6,032 nt of DNA, taken from NCBI GenBank assembly GCA_028870815.1, contig JAGWOU010000128.1, positions 1 to 6,032 of the forward strand, written 5' to 3'. Of this stretch, positions 1 to 6,029 are shown piece after piece. How positions within the stretch are numbered: the stretch's first letter is position 1; each line of letters begins with the position of its first letter. A program made the position numbers and the translations under genes. The stretch is from Rhodospirillales bacterium (GTDB lineage: Bacteria > Pseudomonadota > Alphaproteobacteria > Acetobacterales > Acetobacteraceae). The notes below the pieces were generated by a model that did no database searches, was not told the DNA's origin, and saw only the letters and a list, made by a program, of their open reading frames with translations.

Positions 1-202
1 AAAACAGATTGTAAAGCTCAGTGTACACCTTCTCAGGAACCTCTACCTCCTGATCCGTTTCAACAGTAACTGAAATGTTTAGCTTTATGGCGCTATCTCT
101 CGACATCGACATTTCAACCTCATAAAGGTTATTTCCTTTAGGAATTGTATTGGCAATTTTGATCAGCTCAGGATTGCGTTTCTTTGGACTGTGGTTAGCC
201 AC
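1..202 (-). CDS. Hypothetical protein, N-terminal part only (runs off the left edge)
   Basis: The leftward frame is open from a GTG at 202-200 to the window edge, giving 67 complete codons and no stop. An AAGGAG ribosome binding site sits five bases upstream of the GTG, which decides the start; no ATG precedes it before an in-frame TGA further upstream. The visible protein begins MANHSPKKRNPELIKIAN and has a basic N-terminus. An acidic, beta-strand-like stretch follows (LNISVTVETDQEVEVPEKVY, residues about 41-60). No signal peptide, membrane segment or catalytic motif is visible, and I do not recognise the family. A later in-frame ATG pair (codons 31 and 33) could be an alternative start but lacks comparable support. 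The gene is AT-richer than the genes to its right and may belong to an acquired segment. It is divergent from the methyltransferase gene. Coding status is fairly likely; function is unknown. Confidence 0.55.
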   Translation of the reverse strand, partial: MANHSPKKRNPELIKIANTIPKGNNLYEVEMSMSRDSAIKLNISVTVETDQEVEVPEKVYTELYNLF

Positions 203-379
203 TTCAGCTCCTTCTTTCGAGTTGCAGTCAGGTTGCCACAGTTTCAGCCAAAATTCTATTAGAAGATTTTGGAAATATTTTCAATCTTTACAGATACATA
301 CTTGGAATTTTTGGTTAATATAAGACTTTTGAAACAGTCACTTAGGTTGGTATTAAGGTGCGTCCCCTATCCCGCCTGT
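203..379. promoter_or_regulatory. AT-rich divergent spacer, presumed to hold both promoters
   Basis: This 177-base stretch separates the leftward hypothetical gene from the rightward methyltransferase gene. Bases 241-360 are only about 28% G+C by hand count, much lower than the flanking coding DNA, as expected for a promoter region or for foreign DNA. I could not fit a clean -35/-10 pair at normal spacing on either strand. On the minus strand TAGAAT (about 252-257) resembles a -10 box, but TTGAAA lies 20 bases away, which is too far for a good fit. TATAAG at 319-324 is a possible rightward -10 box without a good -35. A small dyad TTCT-ATT-AGAA lies at 254-264. Confidence 0.35.
208..213 (-). 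promoter_or_regulatory. Shine-Dalgarno AAGGAG of the leftward hypothetical gene
   Basis: On the minus strand AAGGAG is followed by CTGAA and then GTG. This strong ribosome binding site at good spacing is the main evidence that the leftward partial frame is a real gene starting at GTG 202. Confidence 0.55.
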
Positions 380-1297
380 ATGGACGTATTTGACGATACT
401 CCCAGCCCGATAGTGATCGATGATTGTTGGTCAAATTGGCTTAAGCATGGCCGCGACGGTGGTAGTCCTATCTTACGGGATCATGTGGCTGCTCAGACGA
501 AAGCCTTTGCGGAAAAAGCCCTAAGTGGTGTTGAGCACCCGCCAGAAACAATGCTCGATATCGGCAGTGGTGATGGGCTAATGGTTTGGGCAGCCTTGGC
601 GCGTTGGCCCCACCTGAAGGTGACAATAACGGACATTTCTCCAGCTTTGCTGATGCAGGCCAAGATTGAAGCTACAAAGCGTGGCGTTGTTAGCCAATGC
701 AGTTTGGTACTCGCAAATGCGGAGACATTGCAAAGCATTGCTGATGACTCGCAAGATTTGGTCGTAAGCCGCTCTGCCATTGCTTACGTCGCAGATAAGC
801 CGGCAGCATTCAATGCGGCACTGCGCGTGCTCAAGCCAGGAGGGACAATGAGCATTGCTGAACCGCTTTTTCGTGAACAGGCCCGTTCAGCGACTTTATT
901 GCAGCAAGCTTCCATGGATATGGGTGATCCTCTACTCGCATTACTTTATAGGTGGAAAGCGGCGCAGTTTATAGAACCGTTTGGCGCCAGCCAGCCGAAT
1001 GTGCTGACCAATTATACGGAACAAGACATCCTCAACTTCGCCCGCCAAGCGGGCTTCCGTGCCTTACACCTGGACCTGCATGTAGATGAGCGCCGGACAC
1101 CGCCCAAGGACTGGAAAACATTTTGCGCTATGTCGCCACATCCATTGGCACCGTCATCGGGAGAAATTCTGGCTACGCGGTTTTCTCTCAAAGAGCGCGA
1201 GATGTTAGAAGCGGCGATACGCTCAAGCATCGAAAGAGGTGAATTTAGCATAGTCAGCCGTATGATTTATCTGCATGGCCGTAAGCCGGCCTACTAA
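380..1297 (+). CDS. Class I SAM-dependent methyltransferase, substrate unknown
   Basis: This 305-residue soluble protein has the Rossmann-fold methyltransferase core of the broad methyltransferase-11/UbiE-like group. Motif I, the SAM-binding glycine loop, is LDIGSGDG at residues 59-66. The acidic residue at the end of strand 2 is D85 in TITDIS. A DLVVSRSA strand follows at about 126-133 and the VLKPGG motif at 150-155. An N-terminal WSNWLKHGRDGG segment (17-28) precedes the core. The C-terminal part includes YTEQDILNFARQAGF (212-226), typical of small-molecule methyltransferases of this type. The start is the first ATG in frame, and it gives a normal length and a sensible N-terminus. No good ribosome binding site precedes it, as the nearest purine run (AAGGTG at 355-360) is too far away. 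The frame extends upstream to a TTG at 269, but that stretch is AT-rich and does not look like this family. Substrate and pathway cannot be inferred from the neighbours. The next gene is convergent, so it is probably monocistronic. Confidence 0.88.
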   Translation: MDVFDDTPSPIVIDDCWSNWLKHGRDGGSPILRDHVAAQTKAFAEKALSGVEHPPETMLDIGSGDGLMVWAALARWPHLKVTITDISPALLMQAKIEATKRGVVSQCSLVLANAETLQSIADDSQDLVVSRSAIAYVADKPAAFNAALRVLKPGGTMSIAEPLFREQARSATLLQQASMDMGDPLLALLYRWKAAQFIEPFGASQPNVLTNYTEQDILNFARQAGFRALHLDLHVDERRTPPKDWKTFCAMSPHPLAPSSGEILATRFSLKEREMLEAAIRSSIERGEFSIVSRMIYLHGRKPAY

Positions 1298-1320
1298 GCC
1301 ACCATCAGAGTCTGCTCGGC

Positions 1321-1377
1321 ATCAAAACAAAATCCCCCGACTTCATCATATGGATGACAATCGAGGTCGCAAGGGGG
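1321..1377 (-). terminator. Candidate intrinsic terminator of the chemoreceptor transcript
   Basis: Read leftward, CCCCC (1377-1373) pairs with GGGGG (1338-1334). Inside lies a further GACCTC/GAAGTC pairing with one mismatch and a four-base bulge. The stem is followed at once by ATTTTGTTTT (1333-1324), a U-rich tract in RNA. It lies about 115 bases past the chemoreceptor stop codon. In the rightward direction the hairpin is followed by CGCGCGCTT with no U-tract, so it would not be a good terminator for the methyltransferase. The bulge and mismatch keep confidence moderate. Confidence 0.5.
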
Positions 1378-1411
1378 CGCGCGCTTATGGCAGATCACGG
1401 TTCATATAAAG

Positions 1412-1464
1412 TATTTTTGATTGTCTATGCGGTTAAAATGTAACAGCGTAGACAATCAAGGATG
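1412..1464. repeat. Long near-perfect inverted repeat between convergent genes
   Basis: TTGATTGTCTATGC (1417-1430) faces GCGTAGACAATCAA (1446-1459): 14 pairs with one T-G wobble. Inside, after one G/A mismatch, GTTA (1432-1435) pairs with TAAC (1441-1444) around a five-base loop, AAATG. In total 18 of 19 positions pair, and the pairing can extend outward with A-T and wobble pairs to 1412/1464. Neither side has a U-tract, so it is not a standard intrinsic terminator. GACAATC recurs at 1356-1362 inside the nearby terminator hairpin. It could be an RNA 3'-end structure, a protein-binding dyad or a member of a dispersed repeat family. Confidence 0.75.
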
Positions 1465-1492
1465 GCAAATTGAATTCAGTGCAAAAACAAGA

Positions 1493-3418
1493 TCAGAACT
1501 CACTAAAATCCCGCGGGCCAGCAATATCTCCCGCGACGGCCAACACAGGCTTGAGCGCGGCATTAAAGCGCTTCTCCGGTTCGCGCCGGCGCAGTGGTGC
1601 ATGGGTTGTCTTGCCAGCCGTATCGTGAGCTTCGCCAATTTGGAAGCGCGAAGTCAACTGAGCCAGTTTCTCCGTTTCCTGAGCAAGACTGTGGCAGGCG
1701 GCGGTTGATTGTTCCACCATGGCGGCATTCTGCTGTGTGACTTGGTCCATTTGGTTAACAGCAGCGTTAACCTGGTGAAGGCCCGTGGCCTGCTCCTGCG
1801 CGGAGGCGGCAATTTGGCGTACGACGCCGTTGATTTCGCCAATTTGCGAGACAATCCGGGCCAGGGCGGTTCCGGTCTGGCCCACGAGATCGACGCCGGA
1901 GACAACCTGTCTTGTGGAAGTCGAGATCAACGATTTGATTTCCTTCGCTGCATCGGCCGAACGTTGTGCCAAAGCTCGCACCTCCGAAGCCACCACAGCA
2001 AAGCCACGCCCGGCATCGCCGGCGCGTGCCGCTTCCACACCGGCATTCAAGGCAAGCAGGTTTGTTTGGAAGGCAATCTCATCGATCACGCCGATGATGT
2101 TGCTGATTTGTTGAGACGATGTCTCGATCCCGCTCATTGCTGCAACCGCGTCCCGCACGACGGTACCGCTTTGCTCGGCATCCGCCTGTGCGGAGTTCAC
2201 GACGTCATGCGCGTGCGACGCGCCTTCGGCCGTACGGCGGACTGTCGCCGTGATTTCGTCAAGCGCTGCCGCAGTTTCTTCAAGGCTGGCCGCCTGCTGT
2301 TCAGTCCGCCGCGAGAGATCATCCGCCGCCGCCGCGATCTCACCCGTGCCGGCACGAATATTTGAAGCGTTGCCCATGATGACTTTCATCACCTGATGTA
2401 GTCGCTCCATGGCATTGTTGAAGTCGCCGCGGAGCTTTTCGTAGTCCGTTCTAAATGGTGCGTTCAGGCGGAACATCAGGTCGCCATCGGCCAATTTCTC
2501 TAGGCCTATGGCGAGAGAGGTTACGACGGTTTCTTGCTCCCGCGCTGCTGCTTCACGTTCTGTTTCACGGTGGCGACGTTCTTCGTCAGCGCGCTGGCGA
2601 GATTTTTCCATTTCATCTTCGAGGCGAATCTTCTCAAGCCCCGCCTCCTTAAATACTTGCACCGCGCGAGCCATGTCACCGATCTCGTCATGCCTTGCGG
2701 TATCTGGCACCTCGACGCTTAGATCGCCATTCGTCAGGCGGCGCATGATGTCAGTCATTCTGCTAATCGGCCGGCCAATGTTCGAGATCAATACCCAGAC
2801 CAAGCCACATACCACAAGCAGCATTGTTCCCAGTGCCACGGTGATACCAATCTTGCTCGACGACTTCGCGTTCTGGATGGAGGTGGCATGATTTGCCGCC
2901 ATCGTCGCTTGGTAAGCAAGATCGTCCTCAATGCGCGCGTTGAATGTGTCATCCAATTGCGCCATGGGACCGGTGATAAGAGCCTGTGCCGAGGCGATAT
3001 TTCCAGAAGCAGAGTCTGCGACGACCGTGGTTGCATCCTGGCTCATCTGAACGAATGCATCGTGGAATCCGGTGCCATCTTCGGTTTCGCGGCCAGGGTC
3101 CATCGTCGGCTCATAGATGCGCCAATTTCTGGCAAAAGAATTGCCGTCAGCCTTGATATGCGCGGCAAGTGCAGCAAGACGCACAGGATCTTTGACCATT
3201 ACGGCTTCGCTGGTATAGCCGAACAGGCGGGAGCCGCTGCGCCCCATCGCCTCGATCGGTCTTGTCCCAGCGATGTTGTTTTCTAATCCATGCGCGACCG
3301 AAGATACGAAATCAATCCGCGATAGGGAGAAAATGCCCAAGCCGGCGGTGAACAGCAGCACCACGGAAAAGGCAAAGATGAACTTCTTTAGAATGGACCA
3401 TCGGGAGAAAAAAGACAT
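1493..3418 (-). CDS. Methyl-accepting chemotaxis protein (transmembrane chemoreceptor)
   Basis: This 641-residue inner-membrane receptor should signal through CheW/CheA to the flagellar motor. From the chosen start, TM1 is at about 12-32. A mostly helical periplasmic sensor of about 155 residues follows, resembling a four-helix-bundle ligand domain. TM2 is at about 190-212, then a HAMP domain at 213-262 (PISRMTDIMRRLTNGDLSVE). Next come a charged coiled coil (about 262-295) and a second HAMP-like segment at 300-345 (LEKLADGDLMFRL). The signalling domain has the conserved hairpin tip around 446-480 (DEIAFQTNLLALNAGVEAAR). Glutamate/glutamine-rich methylation-type helices lie at about 372-390 and 540-575. 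There is no C-terminal NWETF-like CheR/CheB docking peptide; the tail ends DFSEF. The frame extends 19 codons further to an ATG at 3475, but the start at 3418 places the membrane helix directly at the N-terminus and has GGAAG nine bases upstream. The ligand is unknown. It stands alone, without che genes nearby. Confidence 0.95.
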   Translation of the reverse strand: MSFFSRWSILKKFIFAFSVVLLFTAGLGIFSLSRIDFVSSVAHGLENNIAGTRPIEAMGRSGSRLFGYTSEAVMVKDPVRLAALAAHIKADGNSFARNWRIYEPTMDPGRETEDGTGFHDAFVQMSQDATTVVADSASGNIASAQALITGPMAQLDDTFNARIEDDLAYQATMAANHATSIQNAKSSSKIGITVALGTMLLVVCGLVWVLISNIGRPISRMTDIMRRLTNGDLSVEVPDTARHDEIGDMARAVQVFKEAGLEKIRLEDEMEKSRQRADEERRHRETEREAAAREQETVVTSLAIGLEKLADGDLMFRLNAPFRTDYEKLRGDFNNAMERLHQVMKVIMGNASNIRAGTGEIAAAADDLSRRTEQQAASLEETAAALDEITATVRRTAEGASHAHDVVNSAQADAEQSGTVVRDAVAAMSGIETSSQQISNIIGVIDEIAFQTNLLALNAGVEAARAGDAGRGFAVVASEVRALAQRSADAAKEIKSLISTSTRQVVSGVDLVGQTGTALARIVSQIGEINGVVRQIAASAQEQATGLHQVNAAVNQMDQVTQQNAAMVEQSTAACHSLAQETEKLAQLTSRFQIGEAHDTAGKTTHAPLRRREPEKRFNAALKPVLAVAGDIAGPRDFSEF

Positions 3419-3664
3419 TTTGGCGGGCTTCCGGGGTTGGTTGTGATGCCCCGGGCATGGCCCGCAGCGAGCCATACGATTCCATAGCTATATTTAGAAG
3501 TGGTTAAACGCAGGGAATTGAAGGATGCGGTGCCGAGCCGCTTTGGGGATGCGGCCCCGCGTCGTGCCCTTTGCGGCGCAAGGTGGTCGCCATCTCAAGT
3601 GGTTGTATTAAAGCATATTTTCCGGCGGATTGGCAAAATCGTCCCGCATGCTAAGCGTGGGCGC
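3419..3664. promoter_or_regulatory. Divergent control region between chemoreceptor and LysR regulator
   Basis: These 246 bases should carry the leftward chemoreceptor promoter and the rightward LysR promoter. A dyad ATGCCC-C-GGGCAT lies at 3446-3458 in the chemoreceptor leader. An AT-rich patch TTGTATTAAAGCATATTTT (3603-3621), about 45 bases before the LysR start, is the most promoter-like segment on the right. A second AT patch near 3480-3506 (TAAATATAGCTATGG on the minus strand) could serve the chemoreceptor. GCATGC occurs at 3646-3651 and 3663-3668, the second overlapping the LysR start. No clean -35/-10 pair could be fixed, and no T-N11-A LysR box stands out. Confidence 0.35.
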
Positions 3665-4570
3665 ATGCTTATTCGCCAACTTTCCTATTTCGTCACCCTT
3701 GCCAAAGAACGGCATTTTGCCCGTGCTGCGGATGCTTGTTGCATTACCCAGCCGACATTGTCTGCGGCGATTCGTAAACTGGAAGAAGACTTAGGCGTGC
3801 CTTTGGTTCAACGCGGCCATCGGTTTGTTGGGTTGACGGCTGATGGTGAAAAACTACTCTCCTGGGCCCAGCAAATCTTAACGAATTACAACAGCCTGCT
3901 GGCCGATTTGACGGGTCAGCAAAAAGGGGTGGTTGGCGAATTGCGGCTTGGCGTGATTCCGGCCGCGATGCCGGCGGTTTCCTTTATCACCGCACGCTTT
4001 TGTGCGGCCAATCCTGGGGCGACGGTCACCATCCGCTCGATGACGTCGCGCGCCATCGCTGAAGGGCTGGATGCTTTTGAACTGGACGGCGGCATCACCT
4101 ACCTTGAGAATGAACCAATCGGCCATGTTCATGCTGTGCCGCTCTACCGCGAATGTTATAAATTGGCAGTGCCTCAAGGCCATCATTTGGCTGCCAAAAA
4201 GCAGGTGAGCTGGTTGGATGCGTCGGCGGAGCGGTTGGTTCTGCTTAGTCAAGACATGCAGAACCGGAGGATTATTGACCGGCTGACAGCCACGCTCGGC
4301 TTTGCGGTTTATCCAACTGTGGTTAGCAATTCCTTCCTTGCTGTTTGCGCCCATCTGCGGCAGGGTGACTGGGCCAGTATTGTGCCGCACAGCTTCTTCC
4401 ATGTGCTTGGGAAATTGCCGGATCTGGTTGCAATCGACCTGGTCGACCCCGTGCATAGCGAATTGATCGGTCTCGTGATCTCAGATCGTATGCCAAGAGC
4501 ACCGATGGCCGCGGCTTTTTTGGGTGCTGCCGCGGAATGCGATATCGAGCAAGGCTTTGCGGAGCTTTAA
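3665..4570 (+). CDS. LysR-type transcriptional regulator, probable regulator of formate dehydrogenase
   Basis: This 301-residue cytoplasmic DNA-binding regulator has the usual LysR length. Residues 1-60 form the winged helix-turn-helix: RQLSYFVTLAKERHFARAAD, then TQPTLSAAIRKLEEDLGVPLV with the recognition helix near 28-42. A linker helix runs to about 88. The effector-binding domain covers about 90-295, beginning GELRLGVIPAAMPAV. The ATG at 3665 gives the standard LysR N-terminus; the frame continues upstream to a GTG at 3500, but those residues fit no LysR protein. The ribosome binding site is weak (GTGGG close to the ATG), which is common for low-level regulators. Tandem stops TAA TAG end the gene. 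From memory, the FELDGGITYLENEP stretch and overall sequence resemble FdsR-type regulators linked to formate dehydrogenase genes. The next gene in the same direction encodes such an enzyme, supporting formate-responsive control. Family assignment is firm; the effector is inferred. Confidence 0.93.
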   Translation: MLIRQLSYFVTLAKERHFARAADACCITQPTLSAAIRKLEEDLGVPLVQRGHRFVGLTADGEKLLSWAQQILTNYNSLLADLTGQQKGVVGELRLGVIPAAMPAVSFITARFCAANPGATVTIRSMTSRAIAEGLDAFELDGGITYLENEPIGHVHAVPLYRECYKLAVPQGHHLAAKKQVSWLDASAERLVLLSQDMQNRRIIDRLTATLGFAVYPTVVSNSFLAVCAHLRQGDWASIVPHSFFHVLGKLPDLVAIDLVDPVHSELIGLVISDRMPRAPMAAAFLGAAAECDIEQGFAEL

Positions 4571-4672
4571 TAGATAACGTCGATCGATCCTTCAAAAGCT
4601 TTCATTGGATTTATAAGCTGTTCAGAGACCACTGTTCCGCCGTCTGATACGGGTGCCCGAACGGTACCGTGA

Positions 4673-4735
4673 GTTATCGGATGCGGGCGAGTCATTACGA
4701 GAAACGATAACGGCTCCATGGTTAGAGCCTTATCG
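4673..4735. promoter_or_regulatory. Operator-like TTATCG/CGATAA repeats upstream of formate dehydrogenase
   Basis: GTTATCG (4673-4679) and CGATAAC (4705-4711) form a perfect seven-base inverted repeat with a 25-base spacer. TTATCGG recurs at 4730-4736. A related GATAACG lies at 4573-4579, just after the regulator stop. Spacings of 31 and 25 bases are about three and two and a half helical turns, compatible with a multi-site LysR tetramer. A perfect palindrome ACGGTACCGT at 4661-4670 lies just upstream. The role as operator is inference from position and repetition. I could not place a convincing -35/-10 pair nearby. Confidence 0.4.
4705..4735 (+). other. Hairpin in the formate dehydrogenase leader
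   Basis: CGATAA-c-GGCTC (4705-4716) pairs with GAGCC-TTATCG (4725-4735): eleven base pairs with a single bulged C and the eight-base loop CATGGTTA. It ends 48 bases before the formate dehydrogenase ATG. No U-tract follows in the rightward direction, so it is not a simple terminator. It may be a DNA dyad bound by the regulator, or a stem in the mRNA leader if the promoter lies upstream. Its outer arms are two of the TTATCG repeats. Confidence 0.5.
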
Positions 4736-4770
4736 GTAGGCTTCGTTCTCCGCGTCCTCCATGACCAATG

Positions 4771-4775
4771 AGAGG
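4771..4775 (+). promoter_or_regulatory. Ribosome binding site of formate dehydrogenase
   Basis: AGAGG lies eight bases before the ATG at 4784. It selects this ATG over the nearby out-of-frame ATGs at 4761 and 4776, and the resulting N-terminus (MAKVVCVLYDDPVDGYP) matches the known family. Confidence 0.7.
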
Positions 4776-4783
4776 ATGACGAC

Positions 4784-5986
4784 ATGGCAAAAGTTGTATG
4801 TGTGCTCTATGATGATCCCGTTGACGGATATCCGAAATCCTACGCGCGGGACGACCTTCCCAAGATCGACAAATATCCCGATGGGCAGACGCTGCCGTCT
4901 CCCAAGGCGATTGATTTCGCGCCCGGCGCGATGCTGGGCAGTATTTCGGGCGAGCTTGGCCTGCGTAAATATCTTGAGTCTAATGGCCATACTCTGGTTG
5001 TAACTTCCAGCAAGGATGGACCGGATTCCGTGCTGGAGCGCGAGCTGGCGGATGCCGAAGTGGTAATCTCCCAGCCATTCTTTCCCGCTTATCTCACGGC
5101 CGAGCGCATCGCCAAAGCGCCCAAGCTGAAGTTGGCGCTGACCGCGGGTATCGGTTCAGACCATGTTGACCTGCAAGCGGCGATGGAGCGCAATATCACT
5201 GTTGCGGAGGTCACCTATTGCAACTCGATCAGCGTTGCCGAGCATGTGGTGATGACGATTCTCGGTCTCGTGCGCAACTACATCCCTTCCTATCAATGGG
5301 TGATGAAAGGCGGCTGGAATATCGCAGATTGCGTTGCGCGATCCTATGACGTTGAAGGCATGCATGTTGGCACAGTCGCTGCCGGCCGCATCGGCGTTGC
5401 GGTGTTGCGCCGCCTGAAGCCTTTTGGCATGCATCTGCATTACACTGACCGCCACCGTCTGCCGGAAGCGGTGGAGAAGGAACTGAATCTGACCTTCCAC
5501 CCAACCCGCGAGGACATGTACAGGGTCTGCGATGTGGTGACGCTGAACTGCCCGCTGCACCCGGAAACCGAGCATATGATTAACGACAACACGCTGAAGC
5601 TGTTTAAGCGCGGTGCGTATCTTGTTAACACCGCGCGGGGCAAATTATGCGACCGCGATGCCATCGCGCGAGCGCTCGAATCCGGCCAGTTGGCTGGCTA
5701 CGGCGGTGACGTCTGGTTCCCGCAACCGGCCCCGCAGGATCACCCCTGGCGCAGCATGCCGCATCACGGCATGACCCCACACATCTCCGGCACATCGCTT
5801 TCGGCGCAAACCCGTTACGCCGCTGGCACGCGCGAGATCCTTGAGTGCTATTTTGAGGGCAGGCCGATCCGCAACGAGTATCTGATCGTCCAGGGCGACG
5901 CGCTGGCGGGCGTGGGCGCGCATTCCTACTCTAAGGGCAACGCCACAGGTGGCTCTGAAGAGGCGGCCAAGTTCAAGAAAATCTGA
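4784..5986 (+). CDS. fdh: NAD-dependent formate dehydrogenase (EC 1.17.1.9)
   Basis: This 400-residue cytosolic enzyme oxidises formate to CO2 with reduction of NAD+, without metal or molybdenum cofactor. It belongs to the D-2-hydroxyacid dehydrogenase superfamily and is normally a homodimer. Compared from memory with the Pseudomonas sp. 101 enzyme, it aligns without gaps over nearly its whole length, offset by one for the initiator Met. Key residues are all present. The formate-site segment has I123, and TYCNS has C146 and N147. The NAD-binding glycine loop is GTVAAGRIG (196-204), and D222 in YTDRHR favours NAD over NADP. H259 is in CPLHP, the catalytic R285 in TARGK, Q314 in WFPQP, and the catalytic H333 with S335 and G336 in PHISG. 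The C-terminus (HSYSKGNATGGSEEAAKFKK) is intact, so the gene is complete. It lies 213 bases downstream of the LysR gene and ends 10 bases before a terminator. It probably has its own regulated promoter and supplies NADH or removes formate. Confidence 0.98.
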   Translation: MAKVVCVLYDDPVDGYPKSYARDDLPKIDKYPDGQTLPSPKAIDFAPGAMLGSISGELGLRKYLESNGHTLVVTSSKDGPDSVLERELADAEVVISQPFFPAYLTAERIAKAPKLKLALTAGIGSDHVDLQAAMERNITVAEVTYCNSISVAEHVVMTILGLVRNYIPSYQWVMKGGWNIADCVARSYDVEGMHVGTVAAGRIGVAVLRRLKPFGMHLHYTDRHRLPEAVEKELNLTFHPTREDMYRVCDVVTLNCPLHPETEHMINDNTLKLFKRGAYLVNTARGKLCDRDAIARALESGQLAGYGGDVWFPQPAPQDHPWRSMPHHGMTPHISGTSLSAQTRYAAGTREILECYFEGRPIRNEYLIVQGDALAGVGAHSYSKGNATGGSEEAAKFKKI

Positions 5987-5996
5987 CGGAGTAAAT

Positions 5997-6029
5997 GGTC
6001 TGCGCGGGCGATGATCTCGCGCAGATTTT
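5997..6029 (+). terminator. Intrinsic terminator of formate dehydrogenase
   Basis: TCTGCGCG (5999-6006) pairs perfectly with CGCGCAGA (6018-6025), followed directly by TTTT (6026-6029). G-T pairs can extend the base of the stem to 5997. It starts 10 bases after the stop codon and implies that formate dehydrogenase is the last gene of its transcript. Confidence 0.88.

Noticed and set aside
269..379. Upstream extension of the methyltransferase to a TTG codon (37 extra residues)
   Set aside because: The added stretch is very AT-rich, lacks a ribosome binding site and does not resemble the family; the first ATG at 380 gives a normal protein.
1412..1464. Reading the 43-base dyad as terminal inverted repeats of a small transposon
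   Set aside because: The arms are only 15 bases apart with continued pairing in the middle, there is no cargo, and no target-site duplication is visible at the flanks.
1709..2365. 218-codon open frame on the + strand inside the chemoreceptor gene
   Set aside because: It is an antisense shadow of a GC-rich gene with strong coding evidence on the other strand; its translation is rich in Arg, Cys and His and matches no known domain.
3446..3458. ATGCCC-C-GGGCAT dyad in the chemoreceptor leader as an operator
   Set aside because: It is short, GC-rich and isolated, with no second copy nearby; this could easily be chance.
3419..3475. Longer chemoreceptor start at the ATG complementary to 3473-3475
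   Set aside because: It would add 19 residues before the first membrane helix, which is atypical. The downstream ATG at 3418 has the normal MCP N-terminus, though the longer form cannot be fully excluded.
3500..3664. Longer LysR frame from a GTG at 3500
   Set aside because: LysR proteins begin just before the RQLxYF helix; the extra 55 residues are arginine-rich, non-homologous and overlap the control region.
3878..4456. 192-codon minus-strand frame inside the LysR gene
   Set aside because: It is antisense to a clearly conserved protein and its translation has no recognisable domain.
5156..5575. 139-codon minus-strand frame inside formate dehydrogenase
   Set aside because: It is an antisense shadow of a highly conserved enzyme gene and has no independent start signal or domain.
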